Below are positions 52,632-61,811 of a stretch of 64,000 nt of DNA, in pieces. The position numbers and the translations under genes were made by a program. The DNA lies in contig JAHBYP010000001.1 of assembly GCA_019635875.1 (NCBI GenBank), positions 682,001 through 746,000 on the forward strand, written 5' to 3'. Numbering within the stretch: the stretch's first letter is position 1; every line of letters begins with the position of its first letter. The notes under the pieces are model-generated. The model made no database searches. It saw only the letters and a list, made by a program, of their open reading frames with translations, and was not told the origin of the DNA. The stretch comes from Alphaproteobacteria bacterium (GTDB taxonomy: Bacteria; Pseudomonadota; Alphaproteobacteria; Reyranellales; Reyranellaceae).

Positions 52632-54191
52632 GTGCGACTTCAGCTCACACACAGCCTGCACCGCCTGGTGCGGCAGCGGCCTTCCGATCTGGCCACCCTG
52701 TTCCAGGGGCGACGACGCAGCTGGCAAGAGCTGGCCGATCGATCGGCTCGACTGGCCACCGTCTTGCGCACGCTCGGCCTGGAGCCCGGCGGCCGCATCG
52801 GCATGCTCGCCAACAACCGCGATAGCTATTTCGAGTACCTGATCGGCACTTGGTGGGCGGGCGGCGCGGTCAATCCGGTGAACATTCGCTGGAGCACGGC
52901 GGAGATCGCCTTCTCGCTCGACGATTGCGACACCCGGGTTCTGCTGGTCGACGAGCATTTCGCCAGCCTCGGACCGGCGCTGCGCGCGGCGTCGCGCTCG
53001 CTGCGGACCCTGGTGTATGTCGGCGCGGGCGCGACGCCCGATGGCATGTTGGACGGTGGCGCGCTGTTGGCTGGCGCTGCGCCGGCTAAGGATGCCGGCA
53101 GTGGCGGTGATGACCTCGCTGGTGTGTTCTACACCGGCGGCACGACGGGATTTCCCAAAGGCGTGATGCTCACTCACCATGGATTGCTGAGCAATGCGCT
53201 GGGCTGCCTGCTCGAGGCCAACCTGGCGGATGACGACGTCGTGCTGTCGGTGGCGCCGATGTTCCATCTCGCCGGGCTGTGCATGATCAACCGTGCTTTG
53301 GTGCGCGGCCGGCCGACGATCATCGTGCCCGGCTTCGATCCGCTTGCAGTGCTCGAGGCGATCCAGTCAGAGCGCGTCACCTTCACCTTGCTGGTGCCGA
53401 CGATGATCCAGCGTCTGCTCGATCATCCGGGCTTCGCCCGCTTCGACCTCTCCAGCCTCCGCCACATCATCTACGGGGCTTCGCCGATCAGCGAAGGCCT
53501 GCTGGAGCGCACCCTGAAGGCGATACCGGGCGTGGCGCTCACCCAGCAATACGGGATGACGGAGACCGGCGGTCCCTACACGATCCTGCCGCCATCCTGC
53601 CATCGCCTCGACGCCAACCGACACCGGCTGCGCTCGGCGGGACGCGCGGCCTGGAGCATGGATGTGCGGATCGCCGATCTCGACGGCCGGACCATGCCGA
53701 ACGGCGAGGTCGGCGAGATCGTGGCCCGTGGCGCCGGCGTGATGAAGGGCTACTGGAACCGGCCATGCGAGAACGAGGACGCGTTCCGTGACGGATGGCT
53801 GCGCTCGGGAGACATGGGCTACATGGATGACGAGGGCTTCGTCTATCTCGTCGACCGGCTCAAGGACATGATCGTGAGCGGCGGCGAGAACGTGTACTCG
53901 GCGGAAGTCGAGAACGCGCTGGGTACGCATCCGGCGGTGGCCAGCTGCGCCGTGATCGGCGTGCCGAGTGAAAAGTGGGGCGAGGCGGTCCACGCGATCG
54001 TTGTCTTGCGCGCGGATTTACACGCCACTGCAGAGGATCTGCGTTCCCACTGCAAGGGGTTGATCGCCGGCTACAAGTGTCCGGTGAGTGTCGAGTTTCG
54101 CGACAGCATGCCGCTCTCGGGCGCCGGCAAGCTGCTCAAGCACGTCCTGCGCGAACCATATTGGCAAGGTCGCACCCGCCGGGTCAGCTAG
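52632..54191 (+). CDS. Acyl-CoA synthetase / AMP-dependent ligase
   Basis: 519 residues from a GTG with GGGAGGG upstream. ATP/AMP motifs: FYTGGTTGFPKGVML, YGMTETGG, and RSGDMGYMDDEGFVYLVDR; the adenylation Lys lies in SGAGKLLKHVLRE. It activates a carboxylic acid to an acyl-CoA via an acyl-adenylate. The acid is probably aromatic or a side-chain acid handled by the dioxygenase operon. Last gene of the operon. Fatty acid-type ligases look similar, so the substrate remains open. Confidence 0.9.
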   Translation: MRLQLTHSLHRLVRQRPSDLATLFQGRRRSWQELADRSARLATVLRTLGLEPGGRIGMLANNRDSYFEYLIGTWWAGGAVNPVNIRWSTAEIAFSLDDCDTRVLLVDEHFASLGPALRAASRSLRTLVYVGAGATPDGMLDGGALLAGAAPAKDAGSGGDDLAGVFYTGGTTGFPKGVMLTHHGLLSNALGCLLEANLADDDVVLSVAPMFHLAGLCMINRALVRGRPTIIVPGFDPLAVLEAIQSERVTFTLLVPTMIQRLLDHPGFARFDLSSLRHIIYGASPISEGLLERTLKAIPGVALTQQYGMTETGGPYTILPPSCHRLDANRHRLRSAGRAAWSMDVRIADLDGRTMPNGEVGEIVARGAGVMKGYWNRPCENEDAFRDGWLRSGDMGYMDDEGFVYLVDRLKDMIVSGGENVYSAEVENALGTHPAVASCAVIGVPSEKWGEAVHAIVVLRADLHATAEDLRSHCKGLIAGYKCPVSVEFRDSMPLSGAGKLLKHVLREPYWQGRTRRVS

Positions 54192-54219
54192 GTCCGGCCG
54201 GACTTCGCTCCAGGCAGAT

Positions 54220-54360
54220 TTACGGCCGTACGATCGCGTAAGCGATGATGAACGCCACGATCACCAGGCCGAGGCTGATGCTGAGCACGTAACGCACGCC
54301 GTGGCCCGTCACGCCCTGGCGGGCATCGTCTTCATTCTTGGTCTGTCGCGGTTCCGCCAT
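54220..54360 (-). CDS. 46-residue single-TM membrane protein
   Basis: A short ORF: a polar N-terminus (AEPRQTKNEDDARQG), a hydrophobic helix (LSISLGLVIVAFIIAYAIV) and stop. GGAGG lies 6 bases before its ATG. The form recalls small alphaproteobacterial membrane microproteins of unknown role. It converges with the ligase gene 28 bp away. Confidence 0.6.
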   Translation of the reverse strand: MAEPRQTKNEDDARQGVTGHGVRYVLSISLGLVIVAFIIAYAIVRP

Positions 54361-54451
54361 GCCGACCTCCTGACCGTATATCAACGGCCGGCTCTCGCAT
54401 GGGGTTGCACGTGGGGTGCCGGGCCCCGCGGATCAAGGACGGATCAGGGCG

Positions 54452-55309
54452 TCACATCACGCGCTGGCTGTGCGCGTACGCCATGTAGAGCTCGTGCGCC
54501 TGGCGCGCCACCGGGCCGGGCTGCAGGTCGCGGCTCTCGTAGCGGCTGACCGGCTGCACCTTGCCGGCGTTGCCGGTGGTGAACAGCTCGTCGGCGTCGT
54601 CGAGCTCGGCCGGCGCCACGGTGCGCTCGACCACGCTGCGGCCGGCGTCGCGCAGCAGGGCGATGACGCGGTTGCGGGTGATGCCGGCGAGGAACGAGCC
54701 GTTGGGCACCGGCGTCACCACCGTGCCGTCCTTCACCAGGAAGAGGTTGGAGCTGCAGGTTTCCGCCACATTGCCCAGGGCGTCGAGCACGACGCCGTTC
54801 TGGAAGCCGCGGGCGAGGATCTCCTGCACGCCGCGCGAGGAATTGGGATAGAGCGCCGAGGCCTTGGCCGCGGTCGGCGCGCTCTCCGGCGTCGGGCGGC
54901 GGATGGTGCGGCACAGGCCGAGGCTCAGCGGCGTGCCGGCGCGCATCGGCGAATGGTAGATGCACAGGCAGAACTTCGTGCTGTCGGGATCGATCGAGAT
55001 CGGGCCCGGGCCGCCCTTGGTCGCCCAGAACATCGGCCGCACATAGAGCTCGGCCCTGGGCCCGAAGCGGCGCACGCCCTCGTGCGACAGCGCCAGGATC
55101 TCCTCGGCCGTCTTCGTCGGGCTCAGCCCCATGGTGCGGGCCGAACGCACGACGCGCTGCGAATGCTGGTCGAGATCGGGGCCGCAGCCGTCGAAGGCGC
55201 GGCCGCCGTCGAAGACGATCGAGCCCAGCCAGAACGCGTGATCGCGCGGCCCCATCAGGTTGGGGCTGCCCTCGTGCCAGGCGCCGTCCCAGAAGGTCAG
55301 CGTGTCCAT
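54452..55309 (-). CDS. Class IV PLP aminotransferase (branched-chain aminotransferase-like)
   Basis: 285 residues. The PLP Lys is in the segment TAAKASALYPNSSRG, and the family segment GVVLDALGNVAETCSSNLF follows, then a glycine-rich GNAGKVQPV phosphate site. Overall length and the N-terminal LTFWDGAWHEGSPNLMGPRD are like IlvE and D-amino acid aminotransferases. It exchanges amino groups between 2-oxoglutarate and branched-chain acids or similar. Substrate not fixed. Monocistronic. Confidence 0.9.
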   Translation of the reverse strand: MDTLTFWDGAWHEGSPNLMGPRDHAFWLGSIVFDGGRAFDGCGPDLDQHSQRVVRSARTMGLSPTKTAEEILALSHEGVRRFGPRAELYVRPMFWATKGGPGPISIDPDSTKFCLCIYHSPMRAGTPLSLGLCRTIRRPTPESAPTAAKASALYPNSSRGVQEILARGFQNGVVLDALGNVAETCSSNLFLVKDGTVVTPVPNGSFLAGITRNRVIALLRDAGRSVVERTVAPAELDDADELFTTGNAGKVQPVSRYESRDLQPGPVARQAHELYMAYAHSQRVM

Positions 55310-55398
55310 CGTCGTTTCCCTCCGATTTTGGGCGACGATATAGCAGGTCTACTGACCTATCGGACCCGGAATCTTGTCCCGATGTCGCAAAAATGTCG

Positions 55399-56451
55399 TC
55401 ATGCCAGCAGCGGCATCACCAGCCGGCCGAAGCGGTCGGCCTCCTCGTCGTGCAGGTAGCCCGAGAGGCAGAAGGAGTGGCAGCCGACGTCGATGAACTG
55501 GCGCAGCGTTGCGGCGACCTGCCCTGGGTCGCCGACCACGGCGACGCCGGCGCCGGGCCGCGCCAGGGTCAGGCCGGTCCACAGATGCGGGCCGATCCTC
55601 ATGCCCTCGGTCCGGCTCAGTTCCTTCATGCGCCGGTTGGCTTCCGAGGCGTTGAACATGTTGGCGATGCGCGCCTTGTGGCGTTCGCCGAGATCGGCGA
55701 TCAGCCGTTCGGCCGCCGCCCAGGCGTCCGCCTCGCGCTCGCGCACGATCACCTGCAGGCGCATGCCGAAGCCGATCGCCTCGTGCCGGCCGTGCCGGCG
55801 TGCCAGGGCGCGGATCTCGGCGATCTGCCGGCCGATGCGCTCGGGCGTGTCGCCCCAGAACAGGTGCACGTCGGCGTGCCTGGCCGAGATCTCCCAGGCC
55901 TGCTTCGAGCCGCCACCAAGGTAGAAGGGCGGCCACGGCCGCTGCAGCGGCTTCGGGACAATCAGCGCGCCCTTCAGCTTGTGGAAGGCGCCGTCGAAAT
56001 CGACCCGCCCGGTGGCGCTCCACAGGGTCTTGAGCAGCGTCACCTCCTCGTCCATCAAGTCGTAGCGCTGCTCCTTGGCGAAGGCGATGCCGTCGGCGGC
56101 GGCTTCCTCGTCGCTGGCGCCGGCGATCAGGTTGATGCAGACGCGCCCGCCCGAGAGCTGGTCGAAGGCGGCGATCATCTTGGCCAGCAGAGCGGGGTTG
56201 ATGTAGCCAGGCCGGGCCGCCACCAGCGGCTTGATGGAATTAGTGCGCGCCACCAGCATGGCCGCGGTGATCCACGCCTCCCAGCAGGCGGTCTGCACCG
56301 GGATCAGGATGTACTCGAAGCCCGCCGCCTCTGCCGCCTTCGTGACGCGCTCGAACATCTCCATCGAGGGCGGCACGAAGGCCTCGGCATGGCCATAGGC
56401 GTCGGTGTCGCCCGATGTCGGCACGAACCAGCCGAACTCCAGCCTGCGCAT
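55399..56451 (-). CDS. LLM class flavin-dependent monooxygenase (alkanesulfonate monooxygenase-like)
   Basis: 350 residues, a luciferase-like TIM barrel: EFGWFVPTSGDTDAYG at the start, LVAARPGYINPALLAKMIA for flavin contact, GGRVCINLIAG and PPFYLGGGSKQAW. Close in pattern to SsuD-type enzymes that desulfonate with FMNH2, so a role in sulfonate use is suggested, but SsuEADCB partners are missing. The ATG giving the typical N-terminus was taken; the longer frame overlaps the promoter of the divergent LuxR gene. Confidence 0.88.
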   Translation of the reverse strand: MRRLEFGWFVPTSGDTDAYGHAEAFVPPSMEMFERVTKAAEAAGFEYILIPVQTACWEAWITAAMLVARTNSIKPLVAARPGYINPALLAKMIAAFDQLSGGRVCINLIAGASDEEAAADGIAFAKEQRYDLMDEEVTLLKTLWSATGRVDFDGAFHKLKGALIVPKPLQRPWPPFYLGGGSKQAWEISARHADVHLFWGDTPERIGRQIAEIRALARRHGRHEAIGFGMRLQVIVREREADAWAAAERLIADLGERHKARIANMFNASEANRRMKELSRTEGMRIGPHLWTGLTLARPGAGVAVVGDPGQVAATLRQFIDVGCHSFCLSGYLHDEEADRFGRLVMPLLA

Positions 56452-56545
56452 CCTCACCTCATCTCGGGCTTGCCAATCGGGCGCAGCACCCTTACCCCAT
56501 CCCGAGCAAGCGTTCGACCCGTGGCCCTGTTGGGGGGTGCCTCGC

Positions 56546-57661
56546 ATGGACGAGCCAACGTTCTCCCGCATTCTCGACGCCGTCTACGATGCCGCGACGG
56601 CGTTCGAGCGCTGGCCGGTGGCCCTCGACAGCCTCGGCCAGGCCTTCGGCTGCAGCTATGTCGGCCTGATCGACCGCAACCTGCGCACCAACCAAGGCCG
56701 GGCGAGCGCCGTCGGCATCGACCAGCCGGGACAGCGCGAGTACTTCGAGGTCTGGAGCCAGCACGACATGCTGCGCCGCTGGACCCGGGCCTATCGGCCG
56801 GGCGCGGTCGAGACCGACCGGCAGATCCTGCCGCGCGACGACCTGGTGCGCAGCGACTACTACAACTGCTTCCTCAAGCCGCGCGACATGCACGTGGTGA
56901 TGCGCATCACGCTGGCCGCCGAGGACGGGTTCCGCAAGTTCATCAGCTTCACGCGCCCCGCCTCGCTCGGCGAGTACGACAAGGCGGATGTCGAGCAGTG
57001 CCATCGACTGATGCCGCATCTGCAGCGCGCCGCCCGGGTCGCGCAATGCGTCGAGGAGTCGAGCCTGTCGCTCGCGGCCTTCTCCGATGTCTTCGAGCAG
57101 AGCGCCAAGGGTGTGCTGCTGCTGGACCGCAGCGGACGGGTGGCGTTCGCCAATCGCGCCGCGCGCGCGATGACGCAGGCTTCCTCGACCCTGATCCTGC
57201 GCCGCGAGCGCCTCGAGGCCGCAAGCCGCGACGACAATGTCGCGCTGCAGCGCCTGATCGCCGGGGCGACCGGCATGGCGGATCGGCCCGAGGCGACGCG
57301 CGGCGGCGTCATGCGGCTTGCCGCGATGTCGGATGCGCCGGGTCCGTCCGTTGCCGTCGCGCCGCTCGCCGGCATGGCTTCGTGGAGCGGCAGGTCGCCG
57401 GTCGCGTTCGTTCTCATCAGCGATCCGCGCGCCGATTCCCGCAGGCCCGAAGCGATGCTGCGACAGCTGTTCGGCCTGACCGCCGCCGAGACCCGCGTGG
57501 CGGAGCGGCTGATGCTGGGCGACAGCCCCGAGCAGGTCGCCGGGACGCTCGACGTCAGCATCACCACGGTGCGCTGGCATCTCTCGGCACTGTATCGCAA
57601 GACGGGCACGGGCCGGCAGGCCGACCTTGTGCGCCTCCTGCTGTCGATGCCGACCGTCTGA
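56546..57661 (+). CDS. LuxR-family transcriptional regulator
   Basis: 371 residues. A long N-terminal part (about 300 residues) with a PAS-like central stretch (GVLLLDRSGRVAFANRAARAM) is followed by a LuxR-type HTH (FGLTAAETRVAERLMLGDSP and VSITTVRWHLSALYRKTG). No receiver Asp pattern is seen, so it may sense a ligand directly. It is divergent from the LLM monooxygenase gene and may control it. GGGGGG lies about 10 bases before the ATG. Confidence 0.87.
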   Translation: MDEPTFSRILDAVYDAATAFERWPVALDSLGQAFGCSYVGLIDRNLRTNQGRASAVGIDQPGQREYFEVWSQHDMLRRWTRAYRPGAVETDRQILPRDDLVRSDYYNCFLKPRDMHVVMRITLAAEDGFRKFISFTRPASLGEYDKADVEQCHRLMPHLQRAARVAQCVEESSLSLAAFSDVFEQSAKGVLLLDRSGRVAFANRAARAMTQASSTLILRRERLEAASRDDNVALQRLIAGATGMADRPEATRGGVMRLAAMSDAPGPSVAVAPLAGMASWSGRSPVAFVLISDPRADSRRPEAMLRQLFGLTAAETRVAERLMLGDSPEQVAGTLDVSITTVRWHLSALYRKTGTGRQADLVRLLLSMPTV

Positions 57662-57673
57662 CGGACTCGTAGA

Positions 57674-59356
57674 TCAGCCGCCGGAATCGGCTTCCGCCGC
57701 GGCGAAGTACAGCGTCACCGTCGTGCCCCTGCCTTCGACGCTCTGCAGCCCGACATGGCCGCCGGACTGGCTCATGAAGCCGTAGACCATGCTCAGGCCC
57801 AGGCCGGTGCCCTTGCCGACATCCTTGGTGGTGAAGAACGGCTCGAAGGCGCGCTGCGCCACCTCCGGCGCCATGCCGACGCCGGTGTCGCCGACCTCGA
57901 TCGCCACCCAGGCGCCGGGCGCCATGCCCGGCACCGGCGGCTGGTCGCGCACCCTGAGGTGCAGGGCGCGCGCGCCGAGCGAGATCGTGCCGCCGTCCTC
58001 CATCGCGTCGCGGGCGTTGACGGCGAGATTGATCAGCGCCGTCGAGAGCTGCGTGGGATCGGCGCGCACCCAAAGCTTCTCGATACCCGGCTGTACGACG
58101 ATGCCGATGCGCCCGCCCATGGTCGGGCGCAGCAGGCGGCCGACCTCGGCCACTGCCGCGCCCGCCTCCAATGTCTGCGGCGCGAGGTTCTGCTTGCGGG
58201 CGAAGGCCAGCAGCTGGCCGGTCAGCGCTGCCGCCTTGGTCGCCGCCGACAATGCGACGTCGAGCGTGGGGCGCAGCGTGTGGTCGGTTCCCAGTTCCTC
58301 CTCGATGTGCTCGGCGGCGCCGATCACGGCGGTCAGCAGGTTGTTGAAGTCGTGCGCGATGCCGCCCGTCAGCTCGCCGATGGCGGCGAGCTTCTGCGAC
58401 TGCGCCAGCTGGCCCTCGCGCGCCTTGACGTCGGTGATGTCGAGGTAGGTGATCATCAATCCGCCGTCGGGCAGCGGATGCGAGCGGATATGGTAGGTGC
58501 GACCGTCGGGCCGCGTGCGGATCATGTGCTGCGGCTCGCGGGAGCGCGCCAGCTTCATGCGCAATGCGACCGCGGCCTCGATATCGGCATCAGGCCCGTA
58601 CTCGCCGCGCGCGGCGGCGTGGCGCACGATATCCTCGTAGGAATCGCCCGGGCGAAACCGGCTGGCATCCTGGCCCAGCACCGCGGCGACCGGGGCGTTG
58701 GCGACCACCAGCTTGAGGTCGGCGTCGAAGACGCTGATGCCGAGATGGATGTTGTCGACGATCGACATCAGGATCTCGTTGCGCGCCTCGATCTCGCGCC
58801 GCTGGCGGCGGCGCTCGAGCTCGGCCTCGGCCAGCCGGGCGAGCGCGCGCAGGCCGGCGATCTGGTCGGGCCGCAGGGCGCCATGCGGGCGATTGTCGAC
58901 GACGCAGACGCTGCCCAGGCGATGGCCCTCGGCGCTTTGCACCGGCGCGCCGGCGTAGAAGCGCACATGCGGCTCGCCGGTGACGTAGGGATTGCCGGCG
59001 AAGCGCGGGTCCTCGCGCGCGTCGGGGATCACCAGGATGTCGCGCTCGCGGATGGCGTGGTCGCAGAAGGCGTGACGCCGCTCGGTCTGGGCGATGTCGG
59101 TGCCGATCCGCGCCTTGAACCATTGCCGTTCGGCGTCGATCAGCGAGACGAAGGCCATCGGCGTGCCGAGCATCGCCGCGGCCAGCTGGGCGATGTGGTC
59201 GAATGCCGCCTCGGGCCCGGTGTCGAGGATGCCGAGCGCGTGCAAGGCGCGCAGGCGAGCCTGCTCGCCTTCGTCCATGGCGGAGTCCGACGGCGGCGCG
59301 CCCCCAACCGACGGCGCGCGCGTCGGTTGATCGAAGCGCATGTCGTCACTGTACAT
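57674..59356 (-). CDS. Sensor histidine kinase with GAF and PAS domains
   Basis: 560 residues, cytoplasmic, no membrane helix. GAF domain ~30-180 (LGILDTGPEAAFDHIAQLAA, SVCVVDNRPHGALRPDQ), PAS ~195-310 (NIHLGISVFDADLKLVVANA), HisKA with H335 (GELTGGIAHDFNNLL) and HATPase (NLAVNARDAMEDGG, GDTGVGMAPE, GTGLGLSMVYGFM). No receiver domain. Two later ATGs (positions 59341 and 59278) could be the real start. The partner regulator is not adjacent. Its stop is 12 bp from the convergent LuxR gene end. Confidence 0.9.
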   Translation of the reverse strand: MYSDDMRFDQPTRAPSVGGAPPSDSAMDEGEQARLRALHALGILDTGPEAAFDHIAQLAAAMLGTPMAFVSLIDAERQWFKARIGTDIAQTERRHAFCDHAIRERDILVIPDAREDPRFAGNPYVTGEPHVRFYAGAPVQSAEGHRLGSVCVVDNRPHGALRPDQIAGLRALARLAEAELERRRQRREIEARNEILMSIVDNIHLGISVFDADLKLVVANAPVAAVLGQDASRFRPGDSYEDIVRHAAARGEYGPDADIEAAVALRMKLARSREPQHMIRTRPDGRTYHIRSHPLPDGGLMITYLDITDVKAREGQLAQSQKLAAIGELTGGIAHDFNNLLTAVIGAAEHIEEELGTDHTLRPTLDVALSAATKAAALTGQLLAFARKQNLAPQTLEAGAAVAEVGRLLRPTMGGRIGIVVQPGIEKLWVRADPTQLSTALINLAVNARDAMEDGGTISLGARALHLRVRDQPPVPGMAPGAWVAIEVGDTGVGMAPEVAQRAFEPFFTTKDVGKGTGLGLSMVYGFMSQSGGHVGLQSVEGRGTTVTLYFAAAEADSGG

Positions 59357-59408
59357 TCGAAACCCGAGGGCGGGGCGAAGATCGATCCGCGGTGGACCAT
59401 TTTGCCGC

Positions 59409-60356
59409 CTACCGGGGAGATGATTGCAGAGCGGTTGAATTTTTCTCGCGACCCGCCGGCCGGGTGATCTGGCGCTCAACCGTGCCGCAGATCGCCGTCA
59501 GCGGCCGCACCGCATGGTCGAGGAAGGCGCGGACGCGCGGCGGCACGTGCTGGGCGCTGGGGATCACCAGCTGGACCGGCAGGGGCGGCGGCTCGTGATC
59601 CGCCAGGATGCGAACCAGCCGGCCGGCGGCGATGTCGTCCGCCACCTGGTAGGACAACGCCCGGCCGATGCCGTGACCGGCGCGCACCGCGTTCAGCATC
59701 GCGTCGTTCTCGTTGACCACGAGGCGCGGCTGCAGGCGCACCGGCGCGGCACGCTTCGTGCCGCCGGCATGGAAGCGCCACTCCATCAGGCCGTCGCGAC
59801 CCGGCACGAGCACCACGTCGTGCGCGGCCAGATCGCGTGGCCGCCGCGGCGGGCCACGGCGTTCGAGATAGCCGGGGCTGGCGAGGGTCAGCCGGCGCAC
59901 CACGCCGACCTGGCGACGCACCAGGCTGGAATCCTCGAGCCGGCCGATGCGCAGCGCGATGTCGATGCCGTCCTCGAGCAGGTCGACATTGCGGTCGTTC
60001 AGCTCCAGCTCGACCCGAACTTCGGGATGGGTGGAGAGGAAGGTGCTCACCAGCGGCGTGACATGGCGGCGGCCGAACAGCCGCGGCGCGGCGATGCGCA
60101 GCGTGCCGCCCAGCGTCGTCTCGCGATTGCGGACCTGGCCGATCGCGGCTTCGTACTGGGCCAGCACGTGCCGCGCCTGCTCGGCCAGGGCGCGGCCGGC
60201 CGCGGTCGGCGACAGGCGCCGCGTCGTGCGCTCGATCAGCCGGGCGCCGACCCGCCGCTCCAGCGCCGCCAGCGCGCGGCTCACCATCGGCGGCGAGCGG
60301 CGCAACCGACGTGACGCGGCCGCCAGGGTGCCGGCCTCCAGCACGGCGGCAAGCAC
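59409..60356 (-). CDS. LysR family transcriptional regulator
   Basis: 315 residues from a GTG. The HTH is AGTLAAASRRLRRSPPMVSR followed by ALAALERRVGARLIERTTRR. The C-terminal half is the ligand-binding domain (NDRNVDLLEDGIDIALRIGR). The frame stays open 24 bases upstream to a CTG (60378-60380) that would add LDRLEELAV, the usual LysR N-terminal helix, and AAAGGA lies 7 bases before that CTG; initiation at CTG is possible. It is divergent from the PNPOx-like gene, which it probably regulates via the inverted repeats between them. Confidence 0.9.
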   Translation of the reverse strand: MLAAVLEAGTLAAASRRLRRSPPMVSRALAALERRVGARLIERTTRRLSPTAAGRALAEQARHVLAQYEAAIGQVRNRETTLGGTLRIAAPRLFGRRHVTPLVSTFLSTHPEVRVELELNDRNVDLLEDGIDIALRIGRLEDSSLVRRQVGVVRRLTLASPGYLERRGPPRRPRDLAAHDVVLVPGRDGLMEWRFHAGGTKRAAPVRLQPRLVVNENDAMLNAVRAGHGIGRALSYQVADDIAAGRLVRILADHEPPPLPVQLVIPSAQHVPPRVRAFLDHAVRPLTAICGTVERQITRPAGREKNSTALQSSPR

Positions 60357-60388
60357 GGCCAGCTCCTCCAGACGGTCCAGCGGACATC

Positions 60389-60446
60389 CTTTCAGAAATG
60401 GAAAGACTGGCTTTCAGAGTACGACGTTTCATCCATTTCTGGAAAG
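60389..60446. promoter_or_regulatory. Inverted repeats between LysR and PNPOx-like genes
   Basis: CTTTCAGAAATGGA (60389-60402) and its complement, one base longer, TCCATTTCTGGAAAG (60432-60446). Between them is GAAAG-ACTGG-CTTTC (60401-60415). Such spaced dyads near a divergent LysR start are typical LysR binding sites. Seen by eye; not tested. Confidence 0.6.
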
Positions 60447-60460
60447 AGTAGCGTTGCGCC

Positions 60461-61318
60461 ATGTCCGAGACCATCGACGCCCTCTCACCCTTCCATGCCG
60501 GCGAGCGCGAGGCGCAGCGCCGGGCCAACGTGCCGACGCCGCACACGCAGGGCATCCGGCCCTTCATGCCCGAGCAGCATCGCGACTTCTTCGCGCTGTT
60601 GCCCTGCGCGCTGATCGCCGCGCGCGATCGCCAGGGTTGGCCGGTGCCGACCATGTTGGCCGGCCTGCCCGGCTTCATCTCGAGTCCCGATCCGACGACG
60701 TTGCGGGTGTCCCCGGTGACCGATTCGCATGATCCCGTGCGAGGCCTGCTGACGCCGGGCGACGGCTTCGGCCTGCTCGGCATCGACTTCTCGACGCGCC
60801 GGCGCAACCGCGCCAATGGCCGCGTGGCGGCGGCGGACGAGGGGTCGCTGACGCTCGCCGTTGAGCAGAGCTTTGGCAACTGCCCGCAGTACATCAATCT
60901 GCGCGACGCGACATGGCACGGGACGGCGGCGCCGTCGCTGCCCGAGCATTTCACCGGTCTCGACGACGCGGCGCGGGCGCTGATCGGGCGCGCCGACACG
61001 TTCTTCGTCGCCTCCGGCTCGGAAAGCGGCCTCGACATCTCGCATCGCGGCGGACCGCGCGGCTTGGTGCAGATCGAAGGCGATCAGCTGGCGATTCCGG
61101 ACTATCGCGGCAACCGCTTCTTCAACACGCTTGGCAACCTGCTGCTGGATCCGCGCGCATCCCTGCTGTTCGTCGACTTCGAGCGCGGCGATACGCTGGT
61201 CGTGCGCGGTCGCGTCGAGATCGAGTGGACCGCGCAGCGCCTGTGGCGGCTGCGGGTCGAGGATGGCTGGTGGCGGCGCGGAGCCCTGCCGCTGCGCTGG
61301 ACGGGGAGGGCGGCATGA
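60461..61318 (+). CDS. Pyridoxamine 5'-phosphate oxidase-like FMN protein
   Basis: 285 residues, split-barrel flavin fold: segments VRGLLTPGDGFGLLGIDFST and CPQYINLRD, then DFERGDTLVVRGRVEIEW. It resembles PNPOx-type FMN-binding proteins of the long type that reduce or oxidise small ligands. The true substrate is unknown. The ATG follows the LysR/PNPOx intergenic dyads. The GFA gene overlaps its end by 4 bp, so they act together. Confidence 0.85.
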   Translation: MSETIDALSPFHAGEREAQRRANVPTPHTQGIRPFMPEQHRDFFALLPCALIAARDRQGWPVPTMLAGLPGFISSPDPTTLRVSPVTDSHDPVRGLLTPGDGFGLLGIDFSTRRRNRANGRVAAADEGSLTLAVEQSFGNCPQYINLRDATWHGTAAPSLPEHFTGLDDAARALIGRADTFFVASGSESGLDISHRGGPRGLVQIEGDQLAIPDYRGNRFFNTLGNLLLDPRASLLFVDFERGDTLVVRGRVEIEWTAQRLWRLRVEDGWWRRGALPLRWTGRAA

Positions 61319-61707
61319 TCGGTGGAAGCTGCCTGTGCGGGCAGGTGCGCTACGAGGTCGATGGCGAGCTGGGCGGCTTCGTCCACTGCCATTGCCGGAC
61401 CTGTCGCAAGGCGCACGGCTCGGCGTTCTCGAGCGTCGCGGCGGTGCCGAAGTCCGCGTTCCGCTGGGTGGCGGGCGAGGCGCTGCTGAAATCCTACGAG
61501 TCCTCGCCCGGCAAGTTCCGCAGCTTCTGCGGCGAGTGCGGCTCGCACATCGTCGCCAGCCGGCCGGCGCAGCCGACCATCCTGCTGCGGCTCGGCTGTC
61601 TCGACACGCCGGCGGCGGGCCAGCCGAGATGTCACATCTGGCGATCCGACGGCGCCTCCTGGTACGACCCGGAGCTCAGCCTGCCGCAGATGCCCGCCGG
61701 TCTCTAG
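61315..61707 (+). CDS. GFA family (glutathione-dependent formaldehyde-activating) protein
   Basis: 130 residues. Zinc-binding Cys: CLCG, CHCRTCRK and FCGECGSH, the Mss4-like fold of GFA proteins. The classic member condenses formaldehyde with glutathione, but most bacterial members have no proven activity. ATGA overlap with the upstream gene. Followed by a family A palindrome. Confidence 0.88.
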   Translation: MIGGSCLCGQVRYEVDGELGGFVHCHCRTCRKAHGSAFSSVAAVPKSAFRWVAGEALLKSYESSPGKFRSFCGECGSHIVASRPAQPTILLRLGCLDTPAAGQPRCHIWRSDGASWYDPELSLPQMPAGL

Positions 61708-61732
61708 GGCAACGCCCGCCTACGCGCCTCCG

Positions 61733-61801
61733 CTGTCATTCCGAGGGCAGCGAGGAATCTAGCGGAGTTGCCTGGATTCCTCGCTGCGCTCGGAATGACA
61801 G
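61733..61801. repeat. Palindromic intergenic repeat, family A, copy 4
   Basis: Arms CTGTCATTCCGAGGGCAGCG and its complement around a short centre (AGCGGAGTTGCCT). It lies between the convergent ends of the GFA and GNAT genes. Confidence 0.85.
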
Positions 61802-61811
61802 ATCGTACGCG

